Source: Anaerorhabdus furcosa (lineage in GTDB: Bacteria > Bacillota_I > Bacilli_A > Erysipelotrichales > Erysipelotrichaceae). From it: a stretch of 64,000 nt of DNA. The stretch's first letter is position 1, and every line of letters starts with the position of its first letter. A model generated the notes under the pieces. The model made no database searches and was not told the origin of the DNA. It saw nothing but the letters and a program-made list of their open reading frames with translations. The position numbers were made by a program, and so were the translations under genes. The stretch spans positions 1-64,000 of the forward strand of contig NZ_FUWY01000007.1 of the NCBI RefSeq assembly GCF_900167375.1, read 5' to 3'. Positions 13,066 to 21,781 of the stretch are shown piece by piece.

Positions 13066-14271
13066 ATGTCAAATTGTTTAGTAGCACAATCAGGTGGACC
13101 TTCATCAGTTATTAATGCAACTGTTGCGGGTGTTGTTAAAGCAAACCAATTAAACCCAGTTTATGATACTGTGTATGGTGGACTTAATGGTATTGAAGGA
13201 ATTCTTAATGAAAGATTAGTTGATTTAACTCATATGAGTGAAAATGAAAATCGTATTCTTCGTCAAACACCATCAAGTGCATTAGGTTCTTGCCGTTATA
13301 AATTAAAAAGAGAAAATGTACAAGATTTCGAAAAATTAATCCAAGTTATGGAAAAATATGATATTGAAACATTGTTCTACACAGGTGGAAATGATTCAAT
13401 GGATACAGTTGCAGCATTAAGTGAATATGCAGCAGCTAAAGGAATTACTAACCGTCGTTTTGTTGGTTGTCCAAAAACTGTAGATAACGATTTAATGGTT
13501 ACTGACCATTGTCCAGGATTTGCATCAGCAGCAAAATTCATTGCAACTACTGCAATGCAAACTTGGTTAGATGTAAATGTTTATACTCGTCAAGAAGTAT
13601 TTGTTCTTGAAACAATGGGTAGAGATGCTGGATGGCTTGCAGCTTCAAGTTGTCTAAGTGGAATTGTTGATTTAGTAGTTCTTCCAGAACAACCATTCAA
13701 CAAAGAAGTATTCTTAGCAGAAGTTAAGAAATGCATCGAAGAAAAAAATAAATGTTATGTAGTAGTTTCTGAAGGTGTTCGTTACGCTGATGGAACTTAC
13801 CTTGCAGCTGGTGAAGCTAAGAATGATGGTTTTGGTCATGCAATTCTTGGTGGTGCTGGTAATGCAATTAAAAACTTAATTCTTGAAACAGGTACAGCTT
13901 CTCGTTGTAAAGTTCAAGACTTATCAACTGCTCAACGTTGTCATGCTTCTGAACAATCATTAGTAGACGTTGAAGAAAGCTTCAAATTAGGTATGAGTGC
14001 TCATATGAGATCTATGGATAAAGCATTCACTGGAAAAATGGTTGGTGTTAAACGTAAAGATACAGCTGAATATGATGTTGAATTCTTTGCAACAGATGCT
14101 TCAAATGTAGCTAACCATGTTAAAAACTTCCCAGCAGAATGGATTCTTCCAAACTACCGTGGAATCAGTGATGCAGCTTATAGTTACTTACGTCCACTAA
14201 TTCAAGGTGAACCAGTAATTATCATGGAAAATGGAATTCCTGCATACGTAAAACCTTATTACATGCGTTAA
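13066..14271 (+). CDS. pfp: Diphosphate-dependent 6-phosphofructokinase
   Basis: 401 residues of the phosphofructokinase family. The phosphoryl-donor loop reads TGGNDSMDT (about 106-114): Asp sits where ATP enzymes have Gly (GGDG), as in PPi enzymes (GGDD). The next motif, GCPKTVDNDL, has Lys where ATP enzymes have Gly (PGTIDND). Both mark a PPi user, giving reversible, ATP-saving glycolysis. The first Asp of GGDD is Asn here, which is a mild oddity. It is transcribed alone from its own promoter to its own terminator. Confidence 0.92.
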   Translation: MSNCLVAQSGGPSSVINATVAGVVKANQLNPVYDTVYGGLNGIEGILNERLVDLTHMSENENRILRQTPSSALGSCRYKLKRENVQDFEKLIQVMEKYDIETLFYTGGNDSMDTVAALSEYAAAKGITNRRFVGCPKTVDNDLMVTDHCPGFASAAKFIATTAMQTWLDVNVYTRQEVFVLETMGRDAGWLAASSCLSGIVDLVVLPEQPFNKEVFLAEVKKCIEEKNKCYVVVSEGVRYADGTYLAAGEAKNDGFGHAILGGAGNAIKNLILETGTASRCKVQDLSTAQRCHASEQSLVDVEESFKLGMSAHMRSMDKAFTGKMVGVKRKDTAEYDVEFFATDASNVANHVKNFPAEWILPNYRGISDAAYSYLRPLIQGEPVIIMENGIPAYVKPYYMR

Positions 14272-14273
14272 TT

Positions 14274-14296
14274 AAAGAGCCTGCGGGCTCTTTTTT
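14274..14296 (+). terminator. pfp terminator
   Basis: AAAGAGCC, loop TGCG, GGCTCTTT, continuing into a T run. Confidence 0.9.
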
Positions 14297-14426
14297 AGGT
14301 GAAAATATCGTTTTTAACTAGCAATTTAGAATTTGATGCAGTAATGACAGATGTTAATTTGTGTTGCTTGTGGCAACGGTTATATTGATATTTAATAGTT
14401 GTATCAACACAAAGGAGGAATAGGTT

Positions 14427-14942
14427 ATGTTGAATGAAAATATTAGAAACCTACGAAAAGCAAAAGGACTATCGCAAGAAGAGATGGCTATCAAGTTAAA
14501 TGTAGTAAGGCAAACAGTATCTAAATGGGAAAAAGGACTATCCGTTCCTGATTCAAGTATGCTTGTATCACTAGCTGATGAACTGGATACTTCTGTAAGT
14601 ATCTTACTTGGAGAAACTGTACTGGAACAATGTTTGAATGAAGGAGATTTAAAGAGTATTTCAGAAAAACTTGAGGTTATCAATCTTCAACTTGCTAAAA
14701 GAAATGAAATGAGAATTCGGATAATTCGTTACTTGCTTACATCAGTATGTACAATTATTTTAGTATTATTTGTTGCTTTTGCAGCTATGCGTAGTGAATA
14801 TTTGACTTGGGATTTTAATAATCCAGAGTTTGCAATTGCAGGTACTCTATTACATGGTTTTGAATTTTTATTTGTAAGAGTAGCACCATTCATTTTTATT
14901 GGATCTATCATTGGAATTGTATTCACTTATAAAAAGAGATAA
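14427..14942 (+). CDS. XRE-family regulator with two membrane segments
   Basis: 171 residues. An N-terminal Cro/CI-type helix-turn-helix (about 5-60, LRKAKGLSQEEMAIKLNVVRQTVSKWEKG) is followed by a short linker. Two hydrophobic segments come next (about 99-118 IRYLLTSVCTIILVLFVAFA, and about 146-165), so the DNA-binding domain is tethered to the cytoplasmic face of the membrane. Membrane-linked XRE proteins are common in Firmicutes, mostly with unknown signals. There is no partner gene on the same strand and the targets are unknown. Confidence 0.85.
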   Translation: MLNENIRNLRKAKGLSQEEMAIKLNVVRQTVSKWEKGLSVPDSSMLVSLADELDTSVSILLGETVLEQCLNEGDLKSISEKLEVINLQLAKRNEMRIRIIRYLLTSVCTIILVLFVAFAAMRSEYLTWDFNNPEFAIAGTLLHGFEFLFVRVAPFIFIGSIIGIVFTYKKR

Positions 14943-14956
14943 ATTTCAGTTTGTTG

Positions 14957-14989
14957 AGCAGTTAATCATATATAGATTGATTGCTTTTT
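14957..14989 (+). terminator. Terminator after the XRE gene
   Basis: AGCAGTTAATC / GATTGATTGCT stem with two G-U pairs and a 7-base loop, then TTTTT. Confidence 0.7.
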
Positions 14990-14995
14990 ATTTGT

Positions 14996-15022
14996 GATGA
15001 AAAAGCACTTCCCATGAAGTGC
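14996..15022 (-). terminator. Second hairpin on the minus strand
   Basis: On the minus strand: GCACTTC, loop ATGG, GAAGTGC, then a T run. It lies about 140 bases beyond the minus-strand GNAT gene, which already has a terminator at its stop codon, so it may be a back-up. Nothing coding is seen between 15023 and 15136. Confidence 0.5.
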
Positions 15023-15136
15023 AAGTTCTTACATAATAAGTTAGTCATATCAAAGTTTATTCATATGTGGTAAATGCATTAATAGGTTACTCGCAATAGT
15101 TGCTAAATATAGATGTCATGCGGATAATTTATCTAT

Positions 15137-15161
15137 AATAAAAAGCAGTCCGAAGATTGCT
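15137..15161 (-). terminator. Terminator of the minus-strand GNAT gene
   Basis: On the minus strand: AGCAATC, TTCG tetraloop, GACTGCT, then TTTTTATT, directly after the stop codon. Confidence 0.8.
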
Positions 15162-15595
15162 TAGTATTTCAAACACATAATATTCTCATGGCCACAAACT
15201 TGACCAGTGAATTCAAATCCAAAGGATTGATAGAGTTTCACTGCAATGTTATTTTCAGGTTCTACACCTAAATAAATACAATGTTTTGTTTTGTCAGATT
15301 GAATGCTTTGAATTATTAATTGTAAAGCTGCTTTTCCATAACCTTTACCTTGTAGTTGTGAATCAATCATAAGTCGATAAATCCAATACTCGTGGTCATC
15401 TCGATCGATACATGTCATTACAAAGCCTACTAGTTGATTAGCGTAGTAGACTGCTTGTGGTTTTAACTCTTTTTGAACATATGCTTGAGCGATTGATACA
15501 GCGTTTGATGCAACAAACTCTTTCTGTTCTTCTAAAACATCAAGAGAAATAACTTCCCAAAAATTTTCAATATTCACTTCTTTTAATTCAATCAT
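15161..15595 (-). CDS. GNAT N-acetyltransferase, diamine/polyamine acetyltransferase-like
   Basis: 144 residues. The acetyl-CoA loop is in LMIDSQLQGKGYGKAAL (about 77-93), followed by LGVEPENNIAVKLYQSFGFEFTG, which resembles BltD/PaiA-type spermidine acetyltransferases. The start has a GGAGG ribosome site seven bases upstream. It is divergent from the XRE gene at 15794, and the 200-base gap must hold both promoters. GNAT membership is firm; the polyamine substrate is only suggested by similarity. Confidence 0.82.
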   Translation of the reverse strand: MIELKEVNIENFWEVISLDVLEEQKEFVASNAVSIAQAYVQKELKPQAVYYANQLVGFVMTCIDRDDHEYWIYRLMIDSQLQGKGYGKAALQLIIQSIQSDKTKHCIYLGVEPENNIAVKLYQSFGFEFTGQVCGHENIMCLKY

Positions 15596-15793
15596 TATTT
15601 TCCTCCATTTGATTGTGAGGATTATTTAACACAAATCCTCCCTGTGTTTAGTACGTACAATTTCATAAAACATCACTCCTTCCATTAGAATTAGTATAGT
15701 GTATAAAGATGAATTCAACAAGAATTCAATATTCTACTAACAGTCGGTTGAAAAATAAGATAAACTGAATATGCTTGTTGTAGGAGGGATAGT

Positions 15794-16558
15794 ATGAATA
15801 CAATTAACAATCAAAAGTTTGGTGAATTTCTTCAAGAATTAAGAAAAGAAAAAAACTTAACTCAAAAAGATGTTGCTGAACATTTAGGTGTATCAGATAA
15901 AGCTGTAAGTAAATGGGAAAGGGGATTATCTTTTCCAGATATTACATTGTTAGAACCAATAGCCAATTTCTATAATATTTCATTAACTGAACTTTACCAT
16001 AGTGAGAAAATAGATATGAATGATACGTTGCATGTGGATGAAATAAATACCATTCTACACAATTCACTTGAAATTTCAAATAAAGAAAATGAATTCATGG
16101 ATAAACGTCGTACATATAGAAATATCCTATTTTTAGTATCCTTGGTTATCATGGTTATGGAAATAACTTATCTTATTAATAACAATTATTTCCCAGAGAC
16201 TTTATTGAAAAGTAGATTTCCAATGATGATAGTAGCATTACTTTTACTGAGTTATTTTACTTTCTTTGTAAAAACAAAACTACCGATTTATTATGATAAT
16301 AATAAAATTAGTTTTTATAGCCAGTATGGGGTAAGATTTCATATTGCTGGCTTAGCATTAAATAACAATAATTGGCAAAAAATAATCGATACAGTATGTA
16401 TTTCTACTGCAAGCTATATAATTATTGCACCTATCATTATTTATCTGCAAAGTGCCTATGTCTTATTTAATTATTCAACACTAGAGGCTATTTTAGGAGC
16501 TTATTTGATTTTCACTATAGTCATTCCAACTTATGTAGTAGGAAAAATGTACAAGTAG
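15794..16558 (+). CDS. XRE-family regulator with membrane domain
   Basis: 254 residues. The N-terminal helix-turn-helix (about 10-65, FLQELRKEKNLTQKDVAEHL ... SDKAVSKWERG) is followed from about residue 110 by four to five hydrophobic segments (NILFLVSLVIMVMEITYLI, FPMMIVALLLLSYFTFF and a C-terminal pair). This is a membrane-anchored regulator; the membrane part may sense envelope stress or a ligand (inference). GGAGG ribosome site upstream. It is followed by a metalloregulator gene on the same strand with its own ribosome site. Confidence 0.85.
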   Translation: MNTINNQKFGEFLQELRKEKNLTQKDVAEHLGVSDKAVSKWERGLSFPDITLLEPIANFYNISLTELYHSEKIDMNDTLHVDEINTILHNSLEISNKENEFMDKRRTYRNILFLVSLVIMVMEITYLINNNYFPETLLKSRFPMMIVALLLLSYFTFFVKTKLPIYYDNNKISFYSQYGVRFHIAGLALNNNNWQKIIDTVCISTASYIIIAPIIIYLQSAYVLFNYSTLEAILGAYLIFTIVIPTYVVGKMYK

Positions 16559-16625
16559 TCCATGGTTTGAATATGAAATTTGAATATGCTATACTCAAAG
16601 CAGTTATAAGTGTCGGAGGTATCAA

Positions 16626-16997
16626 GTGAAAATACAAGAATCTGCAGAAAACTACTTAGAGACTATTTTGGTATTGCATAAGAAAATGACAAATGTTCGA
16701 TCCATTGATATAGCAAACGAAATGGGATTTTCAAAACCGTCTGTAAGTGAACAAATGAAAAAATTTAGAGAAAATGAGTTAATTCAAGTTGATGGGAATG
16801 GTTATATTACCTTAACTGAAAAGGGTGTAGAATTGGCTGAAAAAGTGTATGAACGTCATGAAATGGTAGCACAATTACTCATGGACTTAGGTGTTGATCA
16901 AGAAACAGCATATCAAGACTCATGTCGAATTGAACATGTACTGAGTGATGTTACCTTTGATTGTATTAAAAAGTATTATTTATCAATAAAGAAATAG
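16626..16997 (+). CDS. DtxR/MntR-family metal-dependent regulator
   Basis: 123 residues starting at GTG with ribosome site CGGAGGT. A winged helix (about 20-65, SIDIANEMGFSKPSVSEQMKKF) precedes the dimerisation and metal-binding region (YERHEMVAQLL ... DSCRIEHVLS). Against MntR, the ligand positions read Asn9 (usually Asp), Glu12, His of ERHE, Cys of SCRIEH (usually Glu in MntR, Cys in DtxR) and Glu-His of IEH. The mixed set leaves Mn versus Fe open. No transporter gene is adjacent and the protein lacks any SH3-like tail. Confidence 0.88.
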   Translation: MKIQESAENYLETILVLHKKMTNVRSIDIANEMGFSKPSVSEQMKKFRENELIQVDGNGYITLTEKGVELAEKVYERHEMVAQLLMDLGVDQETAYQDSCRIEHVLSDVTFDCIKKYYLSIKK

Positions 16998-17091
16998 AAG
17001 AGAAATCTTCTTTTTTTTCTTGTAATCACTTTCGTTGTGAAACTAAAATTTGCATGTTATAAATGAATTGTATCAAAAAGTAGGTGATATG

Positions 17092-17775
17092 ATGAGTATT
17101 GATGAGATACTTGATGTTTTACAAACCCAATCCAATCCAACAAGAATCAAAGTGAATGAGAAAAATGGAAATTTGCTACCACAGTTTGGTGTTCCTATGG
17201 GAGTATTACGAAAACTGGCGAATGAAATTGGTATTAATCAGAGTCTAGCTATTTCATTATGGGCTATCGAAAATCTAGATACACGTATGTTAGCTGTAAT
17301 GATAATGGATCCAGAGGAAATGAGTAAAAAAGAGATAGACATGTTAGCGAAGCAAATCGATTTCTGTTATTTAATGGATGAATTTGTTGACGATGTCGTA
17401 TTTGAACATAAAGATAGAGAATACTTCTTAGATAAATGGAGTAAGAGTAAACAAGATATTTTAGGTAGAGGTGGCTGGTATCTAATTGTCAAAGAATTAT
17501 TAGGCAATGAATGTTTGCCTCAAAAAATTGATGAATATCTTGATGTTATTCAAAAAGAGTTAAAAGACACTTCAATTAAAAAGCAAGAAGTAATGAATCG
17601 TGCTTTATGTGAAATTGGAATACATTATCCAAATTATACAAAGAAGTGTTTAAAAATTGGAGAAGAACTTGGTGTTTATAAAGAAATGAAAGTATCAAAA
17701 GGTTGTACATCACCTTATGCGTTAGAATGGATACGTGTGGGCTTAGCCAAAAAGAAAGAAAAGGTGAAAAAATGA
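17092..17775 (+). CDS. DNA alkylation repair (AlkD-like) HEAT-repeat protein
   Basis: About 227 residues, all helical, with the HEAT-like pattern of the DNA alkylation repair family (for example ISLWAIENLDTRMLAVMIMD and DFCYLMDEFVDDVVFEHKDREYFLDKW). AlkD-type enzymes remove bulky or charged alkylated bases without base flipping. The start is set at ATG 17092, five bases after AGGTG; a TTG-started longer form from 17050 would put the ribosome site inside the gene. It overlaps the next gene as ATGA, so the two are co-translated. Confidence 0.8.
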   Translation: MSIDEILDVLQTQSNPTRIKVNEKNGNLLPQFGVPMGVLRKLANEIGINQSLAISLWAIENLDTRMLAVMIMDPEEMSKKEIDMLAKQIDFCYLMDEFVDDVVFEHKDREYFLDKWSKSKQDILGRGGWYLIVKELLGNECLPQKIDEYLDVIQKELKDTSIKKQEVMNRALCEIGIHYPNYTKKCLKIGEELGVYKEMKVSKGCTSPYALEWIRVGLAKKKEKVKK

Positions 17776-18188
17776 GCGTAAATGTGTATTTTAATTTTGA
17801 TGGAAATTGCGAAGAAGCAGTAAAATATTATGCAAATGTATTTGAAGTTGAACCTAAGATTATGAAATTTGGTGATATGCCTGGTAATCCAGGATATCCA
17901 ATGTCAGATGATTTAAAAAATAGAGTATTACATGCAAATATGATGATAGAAGGAAGTCAATTGATGTTTTCTGATACGATGCCAGGAATGGAATTTATTG
18001 TAGGAAATAACTTGAGTTTGACGGTAGTAACAAAAGATGCAGAAAAGCTAACTCAATGGTTTAATAAGTTAGCTAAAGAAGGATTTGTCGTTATGCCACT
18101 TGAAGAAGCATTCTTCAGTGAATTGTATGGGTATGTAAAAGATAAATACGGCGTAGGATGGCAATTTAATCTTGAGAAAGAGCAATAG
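17772..18188 (+). CDS. VOC-family PhnB-like protein
   Basis: 138 residues of the glyoxalase/vicinal-oxygen-chelate fold, PhnB-like subgroup. It starts VNVYFNFDGNCEEAVKYYANVF and includes LHANMMIEGSQLMFSDTMPG and a C-terminal DKYGVGWQFNL, all typical of this group. Start ATG 17772 has ribosome site AAGGTG and overlaps the AlkD-like stop by four bases. The substrate is unknown. A terminator closes the pair. Confidence 0.87.
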   Translation: MSVNVYFNFDGNCEEAVKYYANVFEVEPKIMKFGDMPGNPGYPMSDDLKNRVLHANMMIEGSQLMFSDTMPGMEFIVGNNLSLTVVTKDAEKLTQWFNKLAKEGFVVMPLEEAFFSELYGYVKDKYGVGWQFNLEKEQ

Positions 18189-18200
18189 CTCTTTTTTTTT
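18177..18200 (+). terminator. Terminator after the AlkD-VOC pair
   Basis: AAAGAGC, loop AATA, GCTCTTT, then a T run. The stem covers the stop codon. Confidence 0.88.
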
Positions 18201-18206
18201 GAACAT

Positions 18207-18860
18207 TCAATTCTTCAAGACTATTGGTTGATTAAAACAAATCGAATCAACTAAGGTAATCTCAAAGAGATTTGTAATTGTAAGGGTTGCGATTGATATA
18301 GGTGGTTTATTCTCATTGTTGTAAAAACAAGTATTGATACCAGCATTGAAACCAGACAAAATATCAAGCTCCCTATCCCCAACCATGATGGTTTCGCTTT
18401 TATCTAATTTGTATTTGGTAACTAAATATTCTATTCCATCAGGACTTGGTTTTCTATCAAATCCGTTTTCTTTTGTAATACATTTGGTGAAGAGCGTATC
18501 TAAATTATATTTTACTAATAATTCAAAAGTAGATGAGCCTCGGTGTGTGAATATAAAATTCTTTCCACCTTGATTCACTATGGCTTCGCATGTTTTATAT
18601 GTATCTGGATAAGGGGCACATTTATCGTTTTCTATATTTTTACGTATTTCGTTAAATCGTGATATAAAAGAGGAACAATTATATTTTTTTGTGATATAGT
18701 CAGTAGCTGTTGAAACAGATATTTTCATTAGTGATTCGATTAGCTCTAAACTTTCATCAATATTAAATTCTTTCAATGCAAGATGAAAAGATTCCACCAT
18801 TGCAGGATAGCTATCAAACAAAGTGCCATCAAAATCCCAAATTACATTTTTATATTTCAT
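18207..18860 (-). CDS. HAD-superfamily hydrolase, phosphoglycolate phosphatase-like
   Basis: 217 residues. Motif I is WDFDGTLFDS (about 7-16), motif II is in NFIFTHRG, and motifs III-IV are in ENGFDRKPSPDG and MVGDRELDILSGFNAG. The inserted helical cap after motif I marks the Gph/PGMB-type subfamily. Start ATG 18860 follows GAGG by nine bases; upstream ATGs lack a ribosome site. Likely a small-molecule phosphatase; substrate unknown. Confidence 0.87.
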   Translation of the reverse strand: MKYKNVIWDFDGTLFDSYPAMVESFHLALKEFNIDESLELIESLMKISVSTATDYITKKYNCSSFISRFNEIRKNIENDKCAPYPDTYKTCEAIVNQGGKNFIFTHRGSSTFELLVKYNLDTLFTKCITKENGFDRKPSPDGIEYLVTKYKLDKSETIMVGDRELDILSGFNAGINTCFYNNENKPPISIATLTITNLFEITLVDSICFNQPIVLKN

Positions 18861-18957
18861 CTTATTCATCCTCAACATCATTATAAGGGAAACTATTGTG
18901 GTGTTCTAGCTTAAAAGTTATGCTTTTTAAGTATATCAACATATGAGTTATAAGTAT

Positions 18958-18986
18958 TTGAATGAGTAATAGAATAACAATATACT
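18958..18986 (+). promoter_or_regulatory. Promoter of the flavodoxin-lipoprotein pair
   Basis: TTGAAT (18958-18963), 17-base spacer, TATACT (18981-18986), 25 bases before the start codon. Confidence 0.65.
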
Positions 18987-19010
18987 TATCTTAATTAAAG
19001 GAGAAAACAG

Positions 19011-19553
19011 ATGAGTAAAAAAATATTAGTTATATCGACAAGTTTAAGAAAAAATGGGAATTCAGAATTACTAGCAAATGAATTTTATAAAGGTGCTACA
19101 GATGCAGGACATGATGTTGAACAAATAAGTCTAATTGATAAGACAATTAATTTTTGTAAAGGTTGTCTTGCTTGTCAAAAGACAAAAGAATGCGTTATTA
19201 AGGATGATGCCATTGCAATTGAAAAGAAGGTACTTGAGAGTGATGTTTTAGTTTTTGCAACACCTATCTATTTCTATGAAATGAGTGGTCAAATGAAAAC
19301 ATTATTAGATCGTTTGAATCCACTATTTACAAAAGAGTATAAATTTAAGGATATTTATTTTTTAGCATCAGCTGCTGAAGAAGAGGATACCGCAATGGAT
19401 TATGCAATTCAAGGATTGAAAGGCTGGATTGAATGCTTTGAAAGTTCAGCCCTTAAAGGTGTAGTAAAAGCGATTGGTGTCACAGATGTTGGTGATATGA
19501 AGGAACATTCAAATTATTTACTTGAAGCATACCAACTAGGAAAACAGGCATGA
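19011..19553 (+). CDS. Flavodoxin-fold NAD(P)H-dependent oxidoreductase
   Basis: 180 residues of the NADPH-dependent FMN reductase type. The FMN phosphate loop is STSLRKNGNSELLANEF (about 9-25). CKGCLACQKTKECVIKDD (about 48-65) is the cysteine-rich motif of this subgroup, and FATPIYFYEMSGQMKTLLDR follows. It probably moves electrons from NAD(P)H through FMN. It overlaps the following lipoprotein gene as ATGA, which suggests the two work together. Confidence 0.9.
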   Translation: MSKKILVISTSLRKNGNSELLANEFYKGATDAGHDVEQISLIDKTINFCKGCLACQKTKECVIKDDAIAIEKKVLESDVLVFATPIYFYEMSGQMKTLLDRLNPLFTKEYKFKDIYFLASAAEEEDTAMDYAIQGLKGWIECFESSALKGVVKAIGVTDVGDMKEHSNYLLEAYQLGKQA

Positions 19554-20032
19554 TACAAGATATCTTTAAATCTTTTATTGTTCTAGGTTCTTGCTTCCTG
19601 CTTAGTGGATGTATGCAAAATCAAGTCAATCAAGATTTAAATGTAGAAGAAAATCAACCAGAAGAGTTTAATGAAGGAGTTGAACAAATGATGATAACTG
19701 CAACAATCAACGAAATTGAATATGAAATCATATTAGAAGATAACAATACAACAAGAGCATTCATAGATTTATTACCCTTAACTATTCAGATGGATGATTT
19801 AAACAATAACGAGAAATATTTTTATCTTGATGCTGCTTTGCCAAGTGATTCCTATAATCCAGAAACTATTCAACCAGGTGATTTTATGTTGTATGGTAAT
19901 AACTGTATTGTATTATTTTATAAATCATTTCAAAGTAATTTTTCATATACAAAGCTAGGTACAATTAAAAATACCGATGGTCTTCAAGTAATTGCGGCAT
20001 CAACATCAATTGAGGTTACATTTGCAAAATAG
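19550..20032 (+). CDS. Lipoprotein with cyclophilin-like domain
   Basis: 160 residues. A lipoprotein signal ends in LLSGC (Cys about 21), then an acidic linker leads to a beta-rich domain. ITATINEIEYEIILEDNNTTRAF and YNPETIQPGDFMLYGNNCIVLFYKSF fit the cyclophilin-like fold family often found with flavodoxin-type proteins. It would be exported and lipid-anchored on the outer face of the membrane, whereas its partner is cytoplasmic, so a direct complex is unlikely. Function unknown. Confidence 0.75.
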   Translation: MIQDIFKSFIVLGSCFLLSGCMQNQVNQDLNVEENQPEEFNEGVEQMMITATINEIEYEIILEDNNTTRAFIDLLPLTIQMDDLNNNEKYFYLDAALPSDSYNPETIQPGDFMLYGNNCIVLFYKSFQSNFSYTKLGTIKNTDGLQVIAASTSIEVTFAK

Positions 20033-20059
20033 TCTTACACATTGTGTAAGACTATTTTT
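20031..20059 (+). terminator. Terminator after the lipoprotein gene
   Basis: AGTCTTACAC, loop ATT, GTGTAAGACT, then ATTTTT. Confidence 0.88.
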
Positions 20060-20092
20060 ACTTATATAGATTTTATAGCAAATAAAATTGGA

Positions 20093-21673
20093 TTAGCGAG
20101 CACTATATTTCTTAAAACAATTTCTTCCACAATCCTTTGCAGAGTACAATGCTTTATCTGCTTGTTTAATCGCAATCTCAAAATCATCATAAAGGCTTTG
20201 GCTTAGATTACTATATCCTATAGATAGTGTTAGTATGGATTCACATTCTGAATTTTCATGCGGTATTGATAGATTCTTGATACGGGATGCAACATTAGTG
20301 ATGTAGTCTTCGATTTGTTCATCTGTTTTATTTAAACAGATACAAATAAATTCATCTCCACCATAGCGACAAGGTATAATGTTAGGAATTTCATATTTTT
20401 TAAGTGCAAATGAAACTTCACGAAGAGCAAAATCACCACTAACATGACCATAGGTATCATTGTATTGTTTAAAGTAATCGATATCGACCATAATAATTCC
20501 AAAGCGTTCTACTACTAAGTGATTTTGTTGTGTAACAAGATTAAAATATCTTCGATTATAAAGTCCAGTAAGTTCATCTAAATTTATTTCATCAGCTAGT
20601 CGCTCATTTTCTTTAAGCGTACTCTCGTGTTCTTTTATCATTTCAAGAAGATTAATCTTTGCATTCATTCCTAGAACACGAACTTCACCTTCCGCCTTTA
20701 GTACATTATGCATTGTTGCATAATAGTCTTCATAACTTTTTAAAAGTTCATCCTTTGGCGCAAAGGTTTGTGCAAACATAGTTTTTAAATCAATGAATCG
20801 TTGCATTAGTAATACTTCATTGATTGTGCAGTTTTCCGAAAGTAAATCAATACATCTTTTAGCACATTCAATATTTTTAAGTTTTACAGCCGCACGACCA
20901 ATTGGTATTAAACATACGATTAATAAATAGCGATCATCAAGACCATATAAGTTACTATCTAGAATTTCGTTTGCGATATTGATTGCTTCTTCCGCATTGT
21001 TTTTAAATGATTCAAGAAGACAACGACCTGATTGGTAACAAAGTTTATGAAACGATTTATCTTCTTCACTTTCATAAGTTGATTGCTCACAAATGGTTAA
21101 ATATCTTTGCATTTCATCTAACTTACCAAGATAACCATTCACAATGGAAAGATTGTATTCTAGCATGGTTATCAAACGATTATCTTTACAATCTTGTTCA
21201 ATCATTGTTTTATATGCAAGTAAGTAGTAATGATTTGCTTGTTCATAATCATCATGTTGTTCATACATGTCTGCAATATTGTTCCAAGCATTACAGATTT
21301 GATATGTATTTCCTAATTCCTGTGCAATGGATTGAGATTCCATATAATATTGGATAGCGTTTTGTTCATCATTGATTAAATGATAATAGAAACCAAGTAG
21401 ATGACATGTTTTCATGTAAAGCTCAGGATATGTTTTCGTACTACAAAAATTACGAGCAATTGTTAAATACTTTCCTGACTGAATTGAATCATTCATAGCT
21501 AAGTAGTAATCACCTAAATAAGTATAGGCAAAAGCCTTTGCATAAGTTGATCCTTCATGATTTGCGAATTCCAACAATTCTTCACAGCATTTTTTTTCTA
21601 GCTCTAAGTCAGTGAATCTAACTTTTAGTATAGTATCAATCAGTGTTCCTGCTTGAGTTAAGGTTGTATCCAT
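20093..21673 (-). CDS. Diguanylate cyclase with TPR-like sensor region
   Basis: 526 residues. About 330 N-terminal residues form helical repeats of TPR type (for example AKAFAYTYLGDYYLAMNDSI and ICNAWNNIADMYEQHDDYEQ). A short coiled linker and a GGDEF domain follow, opening with DELTGLYNRRYF. The active-site loop is intact as RYGGDEF, so it should make cyclic di-GMP. There are no membrane segments, so it is a soluble enzyme driven by a protein or peptide ligand (inference). Start ATG 21673 has ribosome site GGGAGG. Confidence 0.92.
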   Translation of the reverse strand: MDTTLTQAGTLIDTILKVRFTDLELEKKCCEELLEFANHEGSTYAKAFAYTYLGDYYLAMNDSIQSGKYLTIARNFCSTKTYPELYMKTCHLLGFYYHLINDEQNAIQYYMESQSIAQELGNTYQICNAWNNIADMYEQHDDYEQANHYYLLAYKTMIEQDCKDNRLITMLEYNLSIVNGYLGKLDEMQRYLTICEQSTYESEEDKSFHKLCYQSGRCLLESFKNNAEEAINIANEILDSNLYGLDDRYLLIVCLIPIGRAAVKLKNIECAKRCIDLLSENCTINEVLLMQRFIDLKTMFAQTFAPKDELLKSYEDYYATMHNVLKAEGEVRVLGMNAKINLLEMIKEHESTLKENERLADEINLDELTGLYNRRYFNLVTQQNHLVVERFGIIMVDIDYFKQYNDTYGHVSGDFALREVSFALKKYEIPNIIPCRYGGDEFICICLNKTDEQIEDYITNVASRIKNLSIPHENSECESILTLSIGYSNLSQSLYDDFEIAIKQADKALYSAKDCGRNCFKKYSAR

Positions 21674-21781
21674 AGTAATGCCTCCCATTGAATTGGTTTC
21701 TATAAGTAAGTGTAAACTAAATTTATTAAAAAGGGTAATTATGAATAAATATACTCGTATATCCTATGCAAAGCAAGTTTT

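Noticed and set aside
17050-17091. TTG-started longer form of the AlkD-like protein
   Set aside because: The ribosome site AGGTG lies just before ATG 17092 and would be inside the longer form.
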